Positions 1 to 8,814 of a stretch of DNA of 64,000 nt are shown here, piece by piece. Every line of letters starts with the position of its first letter. Position 1 is the stretch's first letter. The stretch lies in NCBI RefSeq assembly GCF_001730315.1, contig NZ_MIKC01000023.1, positions 170,255 through 234,254 on the forward strand, written 5' to 3'. This DNA comes from Enterococcus ureilyticus (GTDB lineage: Bacteria; Bacillota; Bacilli; Lactobacillales; Enterococcaceae). Below the pieces are notes generated by a model, which was not told the DNA's origin, made no database searches, and saw only the letters and a program-made list of their open reading frames with translations. The position numbers were made by a program, and so were the translations under genes.

Positions 1-642
1 TACTTTTTGCTTGCTCGTTGCTTCGTCGATCCCCAATAAGTGAATAGCATCTAACTTTCCAGCTGAACAATAATCAACGTAAGGTAAAAGTTGTTGTAAT
101 GTTTGCCCCGCTTCCTGCTGACTCCATAATTTGCTGCGATAATTGATATCAAAACTGATATTACAACCCGCTTTCTTGGCTTGTTTCATCAGTTCCAAAG
201 TCATTTTCTGCCATCGTTTTGACAACGCTGGCGTGATCCCAGAGACATGAAAAATGTCAACCTCTCGGAACAATTCAGCTAAATCCCATTCAAGTGTATC
301 CATTTCGGCAAAGCTCGACCCCGCTCGATCGTATAAAACAGACGCTGCTCGTTCACCAATGCCCGTTTCTAAATAATAGGTTCCTAGCCGCTGACCGCCT
401 GTCAGTAGAAAACGTGTATCTATTCTATAACGCCGTAAATGTTTAAAGACTGCATCACCTAGCGCTGTATCTGGAATTTTGCTTGCAAAAATAATATCAT
501 GGCCATAATTAGCCAAGGAAATCCCAACATTGGCTTCGCCACCACCATAATGAGCTTGTAAAAGATCACTTTGGACTAAGCGATTTCCTGCTTGAGTAGA
601 TAAACGCAACATAATTTCTCCTAAAGTCACGACTTTTCCCAT
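1..642 (-). CDS. kdgK: 2-keto-3-deoxygluconate kinase, partial (C-terminus beyond window)
   Basis: PfkB/ribokinase-type sugar kinase that would phosphorylate 2-keto-3-deoxygluconate (KDG) to KDPG. The 214 codons present read MGKVVTLGEIMLRLS at the N-terminus, then LLQAHYGGGEANVGISLA, a classic KdgK substrate-binding stretch, then the FHVSGITPALS and SFDINYRSKLW segments typical of the family. The C-terminal ATP-binding motif lies outside the window. The ATG is 4 bases downstream of the aldolase stop, so the two genes are almost certainly cotranscribed, and the pairing of kinase and KDPG aldolase is the textbook end of uronate catabolism. Function is inferred from family and context. Confidence 0.88.
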   Translation of the reverse strand, partial: MGKVVTLGEIMLRLSTQAGNRLVQSDLLQAHYGGGEANVGISLANYGHDIIFASKIPDTALGDAVFKHLRRYRIDTRFLLTGGQRLGTYYLETGIGERAASVLYDRAGSSFAEMDTLEWDLAELFREVDIFHVSGITPALSKRWQKMTLELMKQAKKAGCNISFDINYRSKLWSQQEAGQTLQQLLPYVDYCSAGKLDAIHLLGIDEATSKQKV

Positions 643-646
643 TTAC

Positions 647-1291
647 TCATCCCTTAATTTCTTTTAATTTTGCCGCATACTGACTAGCTTTTTCGGAAAC
701 TTTTTGAAAATCCCCCACAGCCGCTGGTGCTAGTAAATCTCCGCCAATTCCAACCGCTACAGCTCCTGCCTTAAACCAATCTGCCATATTTTCTAAATTG
801 ACACCGCCTGTCGGCATAATACTCGCTTGAGGCATCGGCGCCATAAATGCCGAAATAATAGTTGGTCCATAAGCGCTTCCTGGAAATAATTTCACGATAT
901 CCGCACCGCTTTTCAACGCTTCCTGAACTTCGGTGATTGTCATACAGCCTGGCAAGTACGGCACTTGATACAAATTACAGATTTCCGCTGTTTTTGCATT
1001 AAAACTTGGACTGACAATATATTCAGCACCCGCCATGATAGCGAAACGTGCAGTGACCTCATCTAAAACAGTACCGGCCCCGATCACAATATCTGATTGA
1101 TTTTTATATTCCTTCGCTAATTCTCTGATTACTTCTTCTGCTTGTGGTACAGTGAAGGTCAATTCGATCCCAGTCATTCCGCCTTTGATAATTGCCTGAC
1201 TGGCTTTTACAGCTTCCTCTTTTGTCGCACCACGGACAACCGCAATCACACCCGCTTTCTCTAAACGTGATAAAATATCGACCCGCTTCAT
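647..1291 (-). CDS. kdgA: KDPG/KHG aldolase
   Basis: Class I aldolase of the Eda family (214 aa, normal length) that splits 2-keto-3-deoxy-6-phosphogluconate into pyruvate and glyceraldehyde-3-phosphate. Visible motifs are the catalytic Glu in GIELTFTVP (about residue 43), GAGTVLD, SPSFN, the Schiff-base Lys in ADIVKLFPGS (about residue 134) and the phosphate-binding MPTGGV. It sits between the PTS IID gene and kdgK in one minus-strand run, so it finishes breakdown of the uronate moiety released by the GH88 enzyme upstream. Confidence 0.93.
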   Translation of the reverse strand: MKRVDILSRLEKAGVIAVVRGATKEEAVKASQAIIKGGMTGIELTFTVPQAEEVIRELAKEYKNQSDIVIGAGTVLDEVTARFAIMAGAEYIVSPSFNAKTAEICNLYQVPYLPGCMTITEVQEALKSGADIVKLFPGSAYGPTIISAFMAPMPQASIMPTGGVNLENMADWFKAGAVAVGIGGDLLAPAAVGDFQKVSEKASQYAAKLKEIKG

Positions 1292-1315
1292 CTAATCACC
1301 TATTCTCTCGTTTTA

Positions 1316-2122
1316 TTATCCTAAAATCCCAAAAGCGCTTAATGCGATTGAAAGAATCAAAATGATCCAAATCACACGTGTTGAATTTAATTTCTTTTGT
1401 CCTAGCATCCAGTAAGTCAACAGAACTAAAAGAATCGGTACCAATGAAGGTAAAATTGCATCTAATGTATCTTGGATAACTAGTTCAACGCCATCTTTTT
1501 TGTACACAAACGGTACTGTCGCTTTGATCACAGACGGAATCAAGGCGCCAATTACTGTAACCCCCAAGACTGTTGCTGCATTGGTAAAAGCAGACAATTT
1601 ATCTTTCAATGTTGTGACTAATTTCACCCCTTGTTTGTAACCTAACGGCAATAATGCTGCTCGACCAAATAACAAGGCAATATTGGCAATGATCCAAATC
1701 ACACATCCGACAACTGAGCCATTTTGAGCAAGTGTTCCGGCAACTGAGCCGAAAATCGTTCCCCAAATAACATGAAATAGTGAATCCCCAACACCAGCAA
1801 GTGAACCCATCAATGCTGTTTTTAAGGCCACGATCGTGTCTTTTGCTTTGTAGCCATCTTGTTCCTCAATCGCAACATCGATTCCCATGATCAAATTCCC
1901 AAAGATAGCATTAGTATTGAAAAATTGGTTATGCGTCCGCATCATATCTTGAAATTGTTTTTCATCATGGCCGTAGAACTTTTTCAATACAGGTAAAACA
2001 CCATATAGATAACCAGAGCTCATCATTCGTTCATAGTTCCAATTCAATTGACTTCCTAAAATATAGCGCCAACTGATCGCATTCAACTCTTGCTTTGTTA
2101 GTTTTTGATTACTCATCGCCAT
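1316..2122 (-). CDS. PTS mannose/fructose/sorbose family IID component
   Basis: Membrane component IID of a mannose-family phosphotransferase system. The N-terminus has the family stretch LNWNYERMMSSGYLYG followed by GHDEKQFQDMMRTHNQFFNTN, then MGSLAGVGDSLFH and several hydrophobic segments in the C-terminal half. The longest frame starts at a TTG inside the ribosome binding site; the ATG at 2122 follows AGGAGG by five bases, and a second ATG at 2116 is also possible. The start overlaps the end of the IIC gene, so translation is probably coupled. The closest named relatives I recall are hyaluronan/chondroitin-disaccharide transporters of streptococci, but substrate is not readable from the sequence. 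Confidence 0.9.
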   Translation of the reverse strand: MAMSNQKLTKQELNAISWRYILGSQLNWNYERMMSSGYLYGVLPVLKKFYGHDEKQFQDMMRTHNQFFNTNAIFGNLIMGIDVAIEEQDGYKAKDTIVALKTALMGSLAGVGDSLFHVIWGTIFGSVAGTLAQNGSVVGCVIWIIANIALLFGRAALLPLGYKQGVKLVTTLKDKLSAFTNAATVLGVTVIGALIPSVIKATVPFVYKKDGVELVIQDTLDAILPSLVPILLVLLTYWMLGQKKLNSTRVIWIILILSIALSAFGILG

Positions 2123-2906
2123 CAAACCCTCCTTCAAAATTACTTACACTAGCATTTGCCTGAGCTGTTGGTTTGTCACTATCACGTTTAAAGACAAGCA
2201 TCGCAGCTACCATTCCAATAATCGACACACCTAACATAGGGACTTGTAAATATGCTGCTAAAAAGAAACCTAATAATAAATAAGGAATATATTGTTTCGT
2301 CGGTAAATAACGTAGTAAAATACCCACACCCACTACTGGCAATACCCCACCAGCTGTTTTCAATCCTGTCATCAACCATTCCGGCATGTTTTCAGTAATG
2401 GTTGTCACAGCGGCATCTCCAACTAATAACATTAATAAAATGGGAATAGCTCGCGATAATCCCCACAAAAATGAACCTGATAAAACCAATCGTGGAATCC
2501 GTTTGACCTGCATATTATCGATTGCTTTATCTACACGGTGTAAAAGGAACACATTGCAAAATCGTGCGACAACATCCAATTGGAGCATCAGCAATGATAC
2601 AGGAACAGCCAACCCAATACCATACTCAGCACCTTTACCTGAAATAACAGCAAACGCTGTTCCTAACACAGCTCCAGTAAAATAATCCGGTACAGAAGCC
2701 CCTCCGAAAGCGGCTATCCCTAAGCGCATAAGCTGTAACGTTCCGCCAACCATCAACCCGGTTTTTAAATCCCCCATGATCATTCCAGAGATCATTCCAG
2801 CAATCGCTGGTTGTGTCAACGTATTGGAAATAAGTGAATCATTGATTGCAATAAAAGCATAAACTGTAATAAGAATAATTTGATACGCTGCTAAATGCAT
2901 GAACAT
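2109..2906 (-). CDS. PTS mannose/fructose/sorbose family IIC component
   Basis: Polytopic IIC permease (265 aa) with glycine-rich family motifs: PAIAGMISGMIMGDLKTGLMVGGTLQLM, read here as PAIAGMISGMIMGD then TGLMVGGTLQL, and AFGGASVPDYFTGAVLGTAF. Most of the chain is hydrophobic, consistent with about seven membrane spans. It lies between IIAB and IID, overlapping the IID start, and forms the transport channel together with IID. The last 20 residues are hydrophilic and acidic. Confidence 0.9.
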   Translation of the reverse strand: MFMHLAAYQIILITVYAFIAINDSLISNTLTQPAIAGMISGMIMGDLKTGLMVGGTLQLMRLGIAAFGGASVPDYFTGAVLGTAFAVISGKGAEYGIGLAVPVSLLMLQLDVVARFCNVFLLHRVDKAIDNMQVKRIPRLVLSGSFLWGLSRAIPILLMLLVGDAAVTTITENMPEWLMTGLKTAGGVLPVVGVGILLRYLPTKQYIPYLLLGFFLAAYLQVPMLGVSIIGMVAAMLVFKRDSDKPTAQANASVSNFEGGFDGDE

Positions 2907-2990
2907 TCCTCCTAATTTTAAAAACGTGGTGAGCTCGTCTAGTTCTAACTGAAAAAGCCAATGCTAGCTTTTCTTACAGAACGAACTCAC

Positions 2991-3917
2991 TTAACTTCTC
3001 AACTTTTTCATAAAATCGATTGTGGGATCATTGGGAACTAATTGAGCGGTTACATTTACTCCTTTTGAAAAAATCGTTTCAAAAATAGCTTCTTCTTCTT
3101 CTAATACTTGAATACTTTTCGTCACTTCACGAGCCCCTTCTTTATAGCTCATATTCCCTACATTTACTGTTTTGATCATGCCTCCTGCTTCAATAAATCG
3201 TAAAACATCTGTTGGATTTTTGAATAATAGAAACAGTCTTTGTTTTCCATATTTTCCTGAACGAATATTTTCAGCTGCTTCAGCGACAGGCAAAACAGAT
3301 AACCGCATAGAGCTTGGTGCAGCCATTCTTAGGGAAGACTTTTGTAATGGATCAGACGAAGCCTCATCATTGGCAACAATGATCCTTTGGGTATCCAAAC
3401 TAGTCGACCAAATACCTGCAACTTGTCCGTGGATCAATCGCTCATCGATACGTGCATTGACAATATTTGCTTTTCCAGCATACTCACTAAAATTGCTTAG
3501 CTCTGTTTCTAGATTGGCAGCTGTAATCTCTTTTTCAGCCTTATCCATTCCAACTTTCACATCTACAATATTTTCTTTAGCCAAACACACAAGCTCTGCT
3601 ATAGAAACTTGTTGATTCACAACTGCTTCAATCACGATTGAAAGGGTCATACCTGCAATGATCTCAACATCTTCTGTCTCTAAATAATTTTTCACAGCTA
3701 CATTGCAAGGCGTTCCTCCTAATAAATCTGCAATGATCAGCGTCGATCCATTAAGGGCTTTCATTTTTAGCTTCAACTCATTTTCAAACTGAATATTATC
3801 GCCATCAGGTCGTAAAGATACCGTATGAACATGTTCTTGCTGTCCAACGATCATTTCCAGACTGACTTTTACACCTTCCGCCATCCCGCCATGGCTTATC
3901 AATACAATGTTTTCCAC
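2991..3917 (-). CDS. PTS mannose-family IIAB fusion component
   Basis: Cytoplasmic phosphocarrier with IIA and IIB fused in one chain of 308 aa. The IIA domain begins ENIVLISHGGMAEG, with the likely phosphorylated His about residue 9, and the IIB domain begins near residue 155 with VNARIDERLIHGQVAGIW, carrying the IIB His. I place the start at GTG 3917 because AGGAGGG precedes it by six bases and the IIA domain starts there; the longer open frame adds 13 residues without family likeness. A TTTACG-17-TATAGT promoter (3977-4005) and a decamer operator at 3951-3960 lie upstream, so this is the head of the IIAB-IIC-IID-kdgA-kdgK unit. Confidence 0.9.
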   Translation of the reverse strand: MENIVLISHGGMAEGVKVSLEMIVGQQEHVHTVSLRPDGDNIQFENELKLKMKALNGSTLIIADLLGGTPCNVAVKNYLETEDVEIIAGMTLSIVIEAVVNQQVSIAELVCLAKENIVDVKVGMDKAEKEITAANLETELSNFSEYAGKANIVNARIDERLIHGQVAGIWSTSLDTQRIIVANDEASSDPLQKSSLRMAAPSSMRLSVLPVAEAAENIRSGKYGKQRLFLLFKNPTDVLRFIEAGGMIKTVNVGNMSYKEGAREVTKSIQVLEEEEAIFETIFSKGVNVTAQLVPNDPTIDFMKKLRS

Positions 3918-3950
3918 TTGATTCCCTCCTATAATGCAGGTCCCCCTACT

Positions 3951-3960
3951 TAACATGTTA
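3951..3960. promoter_or_regulatory. Candidate GntR operator 1 (TAACATGTTA)
   Basis: Perfect 10-bp palindrome between the IIAB start and its promoter (-35 at 4000-4005, -10 at 3977-3982, minus strand), so binding would block transcription just after the start point. It belongs to a five-site family TAACWWGTTA in this locus. Confidence 0.65.
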
Positions 3961-4063
3961 TGTCTCTTACGAATATACTATAACACATGCTAACTAATCC
4001 GTAAACCTAATATCTTAATATATTATCTTTTTTACTTACTCTTTACTTATTGTTTGTATTTAC

Positions 4064-4073
4064 TAACAAGTTA
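4064..4073. promoter_or_regulatory. Candidate GntR operator 2 (TAACAAGTTA)
   Basis: Near-palindromic member of the same decamer family, upstream of the GntR promoter and between the divergent IIAB and regulator transcription units. Confidence 0.55.
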
Positions 4074-4086
4074 CTCTACAAAGGAA

Positions 4087-4115
4087 TTGCTAAAGTAAAA
4101 TTAACATGTTATGCT
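4087..4115 (+). promoter_or_regulatory. Promoter of the GntR gene with operator 3 inside it
   Basis: TTGCTA (4087-4092) and TATGCT (4110-4115) are separated by exactly 17 bases. The palindrome TAACATGTTA at 4102-4111 overlaps the spacer and the -10, which predicts autoregulation. Confidence 0.6.
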
Positions 4116-4151
4116 TAACTCATTATCCTATGAGAACGGAGGTAATCTATC

Positions 4152-4859
4152 CTGATTCCAAAGTATGAACAGATCAAACAAGATCTCTTAAGTGAAATAA
4201 AAAACCATGCCTTCACGCCTGGAGACAAATTCTATTCTGAAGCTGATATCAAGCGCAGATACTCAGTCAGCTCTATTACTGCCGTCAAAGCATTAAATGA
4301 ATTGACAAGTGCAGGCTATCTTTATCGGATTCAAGGAAAAGGCACGTTCGTCTCTAAATCAAAAGTCTCTCAAAATGTTAAGTTTTCTGATATTGAGCTT
4401 CACTCGCTCGACACTGAGAAAGTTCAAGTGATTTCAATAGAAGAAGCAAATGACCCACAAATTTTAAAAGAACTGGGTTTATCTGCCAATGCGACTTATT
4501 ACAAAATCATACGAGTTCGCTCTTTTGACAAGATTCCTTTTTTGGTCCATATTACCCATTTACCTAAAAAATTAGTCAAAGAACCGATTGCAAAAGATCT
4601 CTCTACCTATGCGAGTGTGTATGAGAGAGTTCGCAAAGACTTCGATATCGACCTTTTCTCCTTAGCATCAGTGGAAACCAACGAAATCGTTTTCCCCGAT
4701 GACCCTGAACTACTGCATTTGCTACAATTGAGTTTTCGCGAACCGGCAGTTAAGCAAATAAAACATTCGTATCTTCCAGATGGAAGCATAGCTGAATACA
4801 TTGTCAGCTATAAGCACTGGAAATATTTTAAAACGAAAATAGAAGTAGAAGCTGAGTAA
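4152..4859 (+). CDS. GntR/HutC-family (UTRA domain) transcriptional regulator, apparent CTG start
   Basis: Predicted 235-aa repressor. The N-terminal winged helix reads IPKYEQIKQDLLSEI, then TPGDKFYSEADIK, SVSSITAVKALNEL and YRIQGKGTFVS, the standard GntR fold; the remaining residues match the UTRA effector domain (KELGLSANATYYKIIRVRS, SYLPDGSIAEYIVSYKHWK). No ATG, GTG or TTG is in frame before the helix-turn-helix. An in-frame TAA lies at 4143-4145, and GGAGG at 4138-4142 is followed nine bases later by CTG (4152), which would give the usual start M-IPKYEQI. ATC at 4149 or ATT at 4155 are other non-standard options. Five operator-like decamers nearby suggest it represses the surrounding uronate genes. 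Confidence 0.82.
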   Translation: MIPKYEQIKQDLLSEIKNHAFTPGDKFYSEADIKRRYSVSSITAVKALNELTSAGYLYRIQGKGTFVSKSKVSQNVKFSDIELHSLDTEKVQVISIEEANDPQILKELGLSANATYYKIIRVRSFDKIPFLVHITHLPKKLVKEPIAKDLSTYASVYERVRKDFDIDLFSLASVETNEIVFPDDPELLHLLQLSFREPAVKQIKHSYLPDGSIAEYIVSYKHWKYFKTKIEVEAE

Positions 4860-4885
4860 TATTGACGCTTCTACTTCTATTTTTA
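4841..4885. terminator. Bidirectional intrinsic terminator
   Basis: AGAAGTAGAAGC at 4841-4852 pairs with GCTTCTACTTCT at 4867-4878, followed by a T-rich tract. It overlaps the end of the GntR gene and separates it from the convergent GH35 gene. Confidence 0.75.
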
Positions 4886-4892
4886 TTTGTTG

Positions 4893-6671
4893 TTATTGAT
4901 AAATTGGTCGATCTGAAAAGACAATTTCTGTGATTTCTTTGCCCTCTGTTTCAAAAATAATAATCTCATTCGTCCCATTTTTTAAAAATTCCTTTGGACA
5001 ATACAATGAATGGACTGGTCCCACATTCCAATAACGACCAAGATTCATACCGTTGACTACAATAACACCCTTGCCATAATTAGAACAATCGATAAACGTA
5101 TCCCCTACGTATTCTAAGACCATCTCTATCTGGTAAAATGAGGGCTGTAACGGATTGCTTTGAGCTGTAAAGTCGATTGCCTGCAATTGCGTTTCAGATA
5201 GCGTCAGCGGATAGTGTTCATAGCCTTGATGAAAATGTATATCCTGCATGATGCCGCCGCGAATCCCTTTTGACTGGGTGGGACTGTTTAGCTTGAAGCC
5301 ATAATTAACACGCCCTACATTTTCAACCAAAACGTCCAATTGAATTTGAGTTTGCTCCTTAGAGCCATTGACTACCAACTCTTCCCCAAGTGTTGCTTGA
5401 TACTGGGTTGCTTGATGTTTTCCATCGATATAAATTTGAACTCGATCATTGGCTTCTACGATTTTTAATTTATTTTCATGGAAGTAATTGTTTAGCTTTG
5501 CTGAATAGAGCATATAGCCATAACCTTCGCCTGCTTCTTCCATACTTAATGGATACATGGTCTTTTGGGCTTTCATCATTGTATCTTTGATTGCCAATAA
5601 GGACACGCTGGCTGTCACAGGATGAATCCCTAAATTTGCGAGTTCTTTTTTACGCGGTTCGGCTTGCCAAACATCTGGGCAAACTTCCTTGATTGCCTTT
5701 TGAACGTGATAATATTTATCCGTCGGTTCGCCCCACTCCGTCAACAGTGCATCATAGTCATAGCTCGTAATCTGCGGCAGATCTAACGCACCGCGTGCTG
5801 AACAACCATTATAAAAGCCAAAATTGGTGCCGCCATGGAACATATATAAATTGAGCGAACCAACTTCTAACATTTCTTTGACTTCTGTCGCTAAATCCGC
5901 TCCGTCCCGTTTAATGATCGGCTCATTCCAGCGATTAAACCAGCCATCCCAGTATTCCATGCACATAATCGGCCATTTCTTTCCATGACGTGTCATAAAT
6001 TTCTTCATCACTTCCGCATTTTCCTTAGAATGACTACCAAAGTTTCCAGCAACAAAAATACCTTCTTCAATCAACGTTCCTGCATCTAATACTTCTTCCC
6101 AAGCACCATCCGCTGTAAATAAGGGAACCTCCACACCTAACTCTTCCATCAGCTGTTTGGTTTGACGTAGGTACTCTTTTTCCATCCCATAAGAACCATA
6201 TTCATTTTCGACTTGCATCATGATTACTGGACCACCATGTGTCAATTGCAGTGGGACTAATCTAGGAATCAACACCTTGAAATACTGACGGACTTTCTCC
6301 ATAAAACGCGGGTCTGTCGAACGAAGACGTATGCCTTTTTCCTTTAATAACCAAGCTGGCAGCCCACCAAATTCCCATTCTGCACATATATAGACTGACG
6401 GACGCAAAATCACTAGCAAACCGATTTTTTGTGCTAATTTTACAAAAGCTTCGACATCTTTCAAGCCAGAAAAATCATATTCTCCTTCAATTGACTCGTG
6501 TAGATTCCAGGGAATGTATGTCTCAACAGTATTTGCACCTAAAGCTTTCAAATTATATAAACTATCTTCCCATTGATTCGGTGTCATACGAAAGTAATGG
6601 ATCGCACCACTAATCAATTTGATCGGTTGACCATCTAGTAAAAACTCTTCTTTTATCTCAAACGTTTGCAT
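4893..6671 (-). CDS. GH35 beta-galactosidase, intracellular BgaC type
   Basis: Glycoside hydrolase family 35 enzyme of about 592 aa with no signal peptide. Visible motifs are GAIHYFRMTPNQWEDSL, NTVETYIPWNLHE, PSVYICAEWEFGGLPAWLL, the acid/base region MQVENEYGSYG and the nucleophile region CMEYWDGWFNRW, then LYMFHGGTNFGFYNG; the C-terminal half has beta-sandwich domains ending GKGVIVVNGMNLGRYWNVGP. Length and layout match pneumococcal BgaC, which prefers Gal-beta-1,3 linkages. The second ATG (6671) is better spaced from GGGG than the first at 6677. It follows the GH88 gene by 12 bases, so it likely removes galactose from the oligosaccharide handled there. Confidence 0.92.
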   Translation of the reverse strand: MQTFEIKEEFLLDGQPIKLISGAIHYFRMTPNQWEDSLYNLKALGANTVETYIPWNLHESIEGEYDFSGLKDVEAFVKLAQKIGLLVILRPSVYICAEWEFGGLPAWLLKEKGIRLRSTDPRFMEKVRQYFKVLIPRLVPLQLTHGGPVIMMQVENEYGSYGMEKEYLRQTKQLMEELGVEVPLFTADGAWEEVLDAGTLIEEGIFVAGNFGSHSKENAEVMKKFMTRHGKKWPIMCMEYWDGWFNRWNEPIIKRDGADLATEVKEMLEVGSLNLYMFHGGTNFGFYNGCSARGALDLPQITSYDYDALLTEWGEPTDKYYHVQKAIKEVCPDVWQAEPRKKELANLGIHPVTASVSLLAIKDTMMKAQKTMYPLSMEEAGEGYGYMLYSAKLNNYFHENKLKIVEANDRVQIYIDGKHQATQYQATLGEELVVNGSKEQTQIQLDVLVENVGRVNYGFKLNSPTQSKGIRGGIMQDIHFHQGYEHYPLTLSETQLQAIDFTAQSNPLQPSFYQIEMVLEYVGDTFIDCSNYGKGVIVVNGMNLGRYWNVGPVHSLYCPKEFLKNGTNEIIIFETEGKEITEIVFSDRPIYQ

Positions 6672-6683
6672 TGTCATTCCCCT

Positions 6684-7847
6684 TTACCAATATCTTTGCC
6701 ACGATGGTTTTGCCAATCGGATCAATGCTTCTAAGTAAAAATAATCGCCCCATAAATTTGGTTCATCGATGCCTTTTCCTTGTGAATGCGCGTAAACACC
6801 ATGTAGCAACAACCCTTCATTGTCTGGTGTATTTTTCGTTGAATACTGTTCACCCAATTGATAGAGCATTCCCTTAGCCATTGCTTTAGCCTGTGGATAT
6901 GCCTGTAACTTTTCCGCTTCCAACAAACCACAAGCTGCAATCGCTAATGATGAGCTATCCTTGTCAGATGGATGTTGATCATCAAAATCAAAATCCCAAT
7001 ACGGAACCAGATCTTCAGGTAAGTGTTCAATAAAAACATCGACAACAGCCTGATACTTCTCCGGAAAAGGGGTTGAATGAAGATAACTTTCGTTTAATGG
7101 AATCCCTAATACAGCCCAGCTTTGTCCTCTTGCCCAAATCGATTCATCGCTATTTCCTTGATGTGTCGCCCCATGACTAGGCATACCTGTTACTGGATCA
7201 AAATAGTAAGTATGAAACGTGGTAGCATTTTCCCTGATTACCGTATTCAGTAGCATCTGGTAATGTTTTGTCGCAACGATCGAATAGCGAGGATCACCTG
7301 AAAGTTCTGTTGCTTTGAATAAAAGTGGTAAATTGATCAAAGAATCAATGATCAAGCGGTATTCTTTCGGATCACCGTATTTTCCCCATGCTTGGATAAA
7401 GTTTCCATGTGCTTGAAAACGGGCCATCAAGACATCAGCGGCTTGTAAAAGTTCCTTTTTACACTGAACACTACCTGTGACCGTAAAACCAGCGCCAGCA
7501 GATAAACTATATAGAAAACCGATATCATGATGATCTAACACAAAATGATCATCTAGACGTTTTTGAAAACTTACGATATTTTCCATGGCGCGTTCCGAAA
7601 ATTTTTCGTTTCCTGTCCATTCATAAGCTAGCCATAACATTCCTGTCCAAAAACCGTTTGTCCAATCATCATTGGGTTTAATGCGATATTTTCCATTTGT
7701 TCCACAAGCTGAAGGAAATTGAGTCCCATATCGTTCCATATTCCGTTCAATTTTAGTAACGCATTCATCGATTCGATCGGCCAACCACAAAGACGTCACA
7801 TTTTTTCCCAGCTTAACTAACTTTTTTTTATTTTCTTGTAGGCTCAT
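6684..7847 (-). CDS. ugl: GH88 unsaturated glucuronyl hydrolase
   Basis: Family GH88 enzyme (387 aa) that hydrates the 4,5-double bond of a terminal unsaturated uronic acid left by a polysaccharide lyase, freeing it for KDG formation. Family features are NDDWTNGFWTGMLWLAYEWT, the HHDIGFLYS segment with a catalytic Asp, WARGQSWAVLGI, and DSSSLAIAACGLLE, all in the usual order of an alpha/alpha barrel. There is no signal peptide, so it acts on imported oligosaccharide. The start has a good AAGGAGCGG site. A decamer operator lies 15 bases upstream. No polysaccharide lyase was recognised in the window. Confidence 0.92.
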   Translation of the reverse strand: MSLQENKKKLVKLGKNVTSLWLADRIDECVTKIERNMERYGTQFPSACGTNGKYRIKPNDDWTNGFWTGMLWLAYEWTGNEKFSERAMENIVSFQKRLDDHFVLDHHDIGFLYSLSAGAGFTVTGSVQCKKELLQAADVLMARFQAHGNFIQAWGKYGDPKEYRLIIDSLINLPLLFKATELSGDPRYSIVATKHYQMLLNTVIRENATTFHTYYFDPVTGMPSHGATHQGNSDESIWARGQSWAVLGIPLNESYLHSTPFPEKYQAVVDVFIEHLPEDLVPYWDFDFDDQHPSDKDSSSLAIAACGLLEAEKLQAYPQAKAMAKGMLYQLGEQYSTKNTPDNEGLLLHGVYAHSQGKGIDEPNLWGDYFYLEALIRLAKPSWQRYW

Positions 7848-7861
7848 TATACACCGCTCCT

Positions 7862-7871
7862 TAACTTGTTA
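7862..7871. promoter_or_regulatory. Candidate GntR operator 4 (TAACTTGTTA)
   Basis: Member of the TAACWWGTTA family directly upstream of the GH88 gene and just downstream of a TATAAT-like -10 (minus strand, around 7890-7895). Confidence 0.6.
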
Positions 7872-7941
7872 ACATATTAACTAAAAACATTATAACTTAA
7901 AAAAAAATAAAAAGCGAATCTTCCTAAATATTTCTCCATCA

Positions 7942-7980
7942 AAAAACCATGATCCTTTATTTGGAGCGAGACCATGGTTA
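7942..7980 (-). terminator. Intrinsic terminator after the discoidin-like gene
   Basis: Minus strand AACCATGGTC pairs with GATCATGGTT across a 17-base loop, followed by TTTTTT. It lies just past the stop of the 275-residue gene, so the GH88/GH35 unit downstream needs its own promoter. Confidence 0.65.
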
Positions 7981-7985
7981 AACGA

Positions 7986-8813
7986 TTATTTATTTTTTCC
8001 GAAAACTTCGACTTGTGTCAATGCTGGGAAGGGTGACCGATCATCAGCTTTTTTCATATTTTTGATCGTTAAACAGCTTGTTTCTTTAAAGGCAAATCTA
8101 ATTTCCTGAAACGTGGTCGCATTTGTTGTTTTCATAACGATTTCTTCACCATCTGAAAAAGCTAATGTCACTTCTGTCCAATAACTATCATGAGGATAAT
8201 CCGCTCGAAGCAATAATCTGATCCAGTCTACTTCTACCTGACGGCCAAATTCAATTGTTAATGCTGCATCTTTTTGTTGATTGATTCCCCACGACGCAAA
8301 AGGATACGAACCATGAGAGAGATTCCCATATTTTCCATCAATCGCATTTTTAGCAAAAAAGACTGCATCATCTCTTGTTTCTACATTGGCACTTGCATGA
8401 GGAAAGCCGCCAGACTGTTCTTTTTGGTCATGGGCATTACACGAAAGATTCTGATAATTTTCGATCTCAAAGGCATATGCTTTTCGTACCATCAAATAAT
8501 GCCGCTTAGAATGAAATGCTGTTTCTACAGAGGCTTTTCTAGCTGCTTCAGTTAATGGAATCAAGTATTCCCATGTTCTTTCCGGCAAATAAATCAATGT
8601 GGGCGGCAATGTTTCATCAAGCTGGACGATAAAATACTGCTCTTTTCCCTCCGTTGTCACGACAATCCTATCTCCTGCTTTGTAAGGATACTCTTTGATC
8701 GCAAGTACAGCCATCTCTTCACCTGTCGCAGTATATGATTGTTGTTCTTTCTCATGATCGATTCGACCAACAATCAGTTGATTTTCTTTATTTTTCAATT
8801 CAATTTTTATCAT
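7986..8813 (-). CDS. Unknown protein with C-terminal discoidin (F5/8C-like) region
   Basis: 275 aa, no signal peptide or membrane span. Residues about 150-270 look like a galactose-binding, F5/8 type C sandwich: KNAIDGKYGNLSHGSYPFAS, then LTIEFGRQVEVDWIRLLLR, YWTEVTLAFSDGEEI and the final TQVEVFGKN. The N-terminal 120 residues are beta-rich and not recognised. The ATG follows the DUF2264 stop by a single base, so the pair is translationally coupled and probably works on the same sugar. A carbohydrate-binding or accessory enzymatic role is inferred; catalysis cannot be judged. Confidence 0.7.
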   Translation of the reverse strand: MIKIELKNKENQLIVGRIDHEKEQQSYTATGEEMAVLAIKEYPYKAGDRIVVTTEGKEQYFIVQLDETLPPTLIYLPERTWEYLIPLTEAARKASVETAFHSKRHYLMVRKAYAFEIENYQNLSCNAHDQKEQSGGFPHASANVETRDDAVFFAKNAIDGKYGNLSHGSYPFASWGINQQKDAALTIEFGRQVEVDWIRLLLRADYPHDSYWTEVTLAFSDGEEIVMKTTNATTFQEIRFAFKETSCLTIKNMKKADDRSPFPALTQVEVFGKNK

Positions 8814-8814
8814 C

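Noticed and set aside
2386..3615. Plus-strand frames opposite PTS genes
   Set aside because: Shadows of the minus-strand PTS genes.
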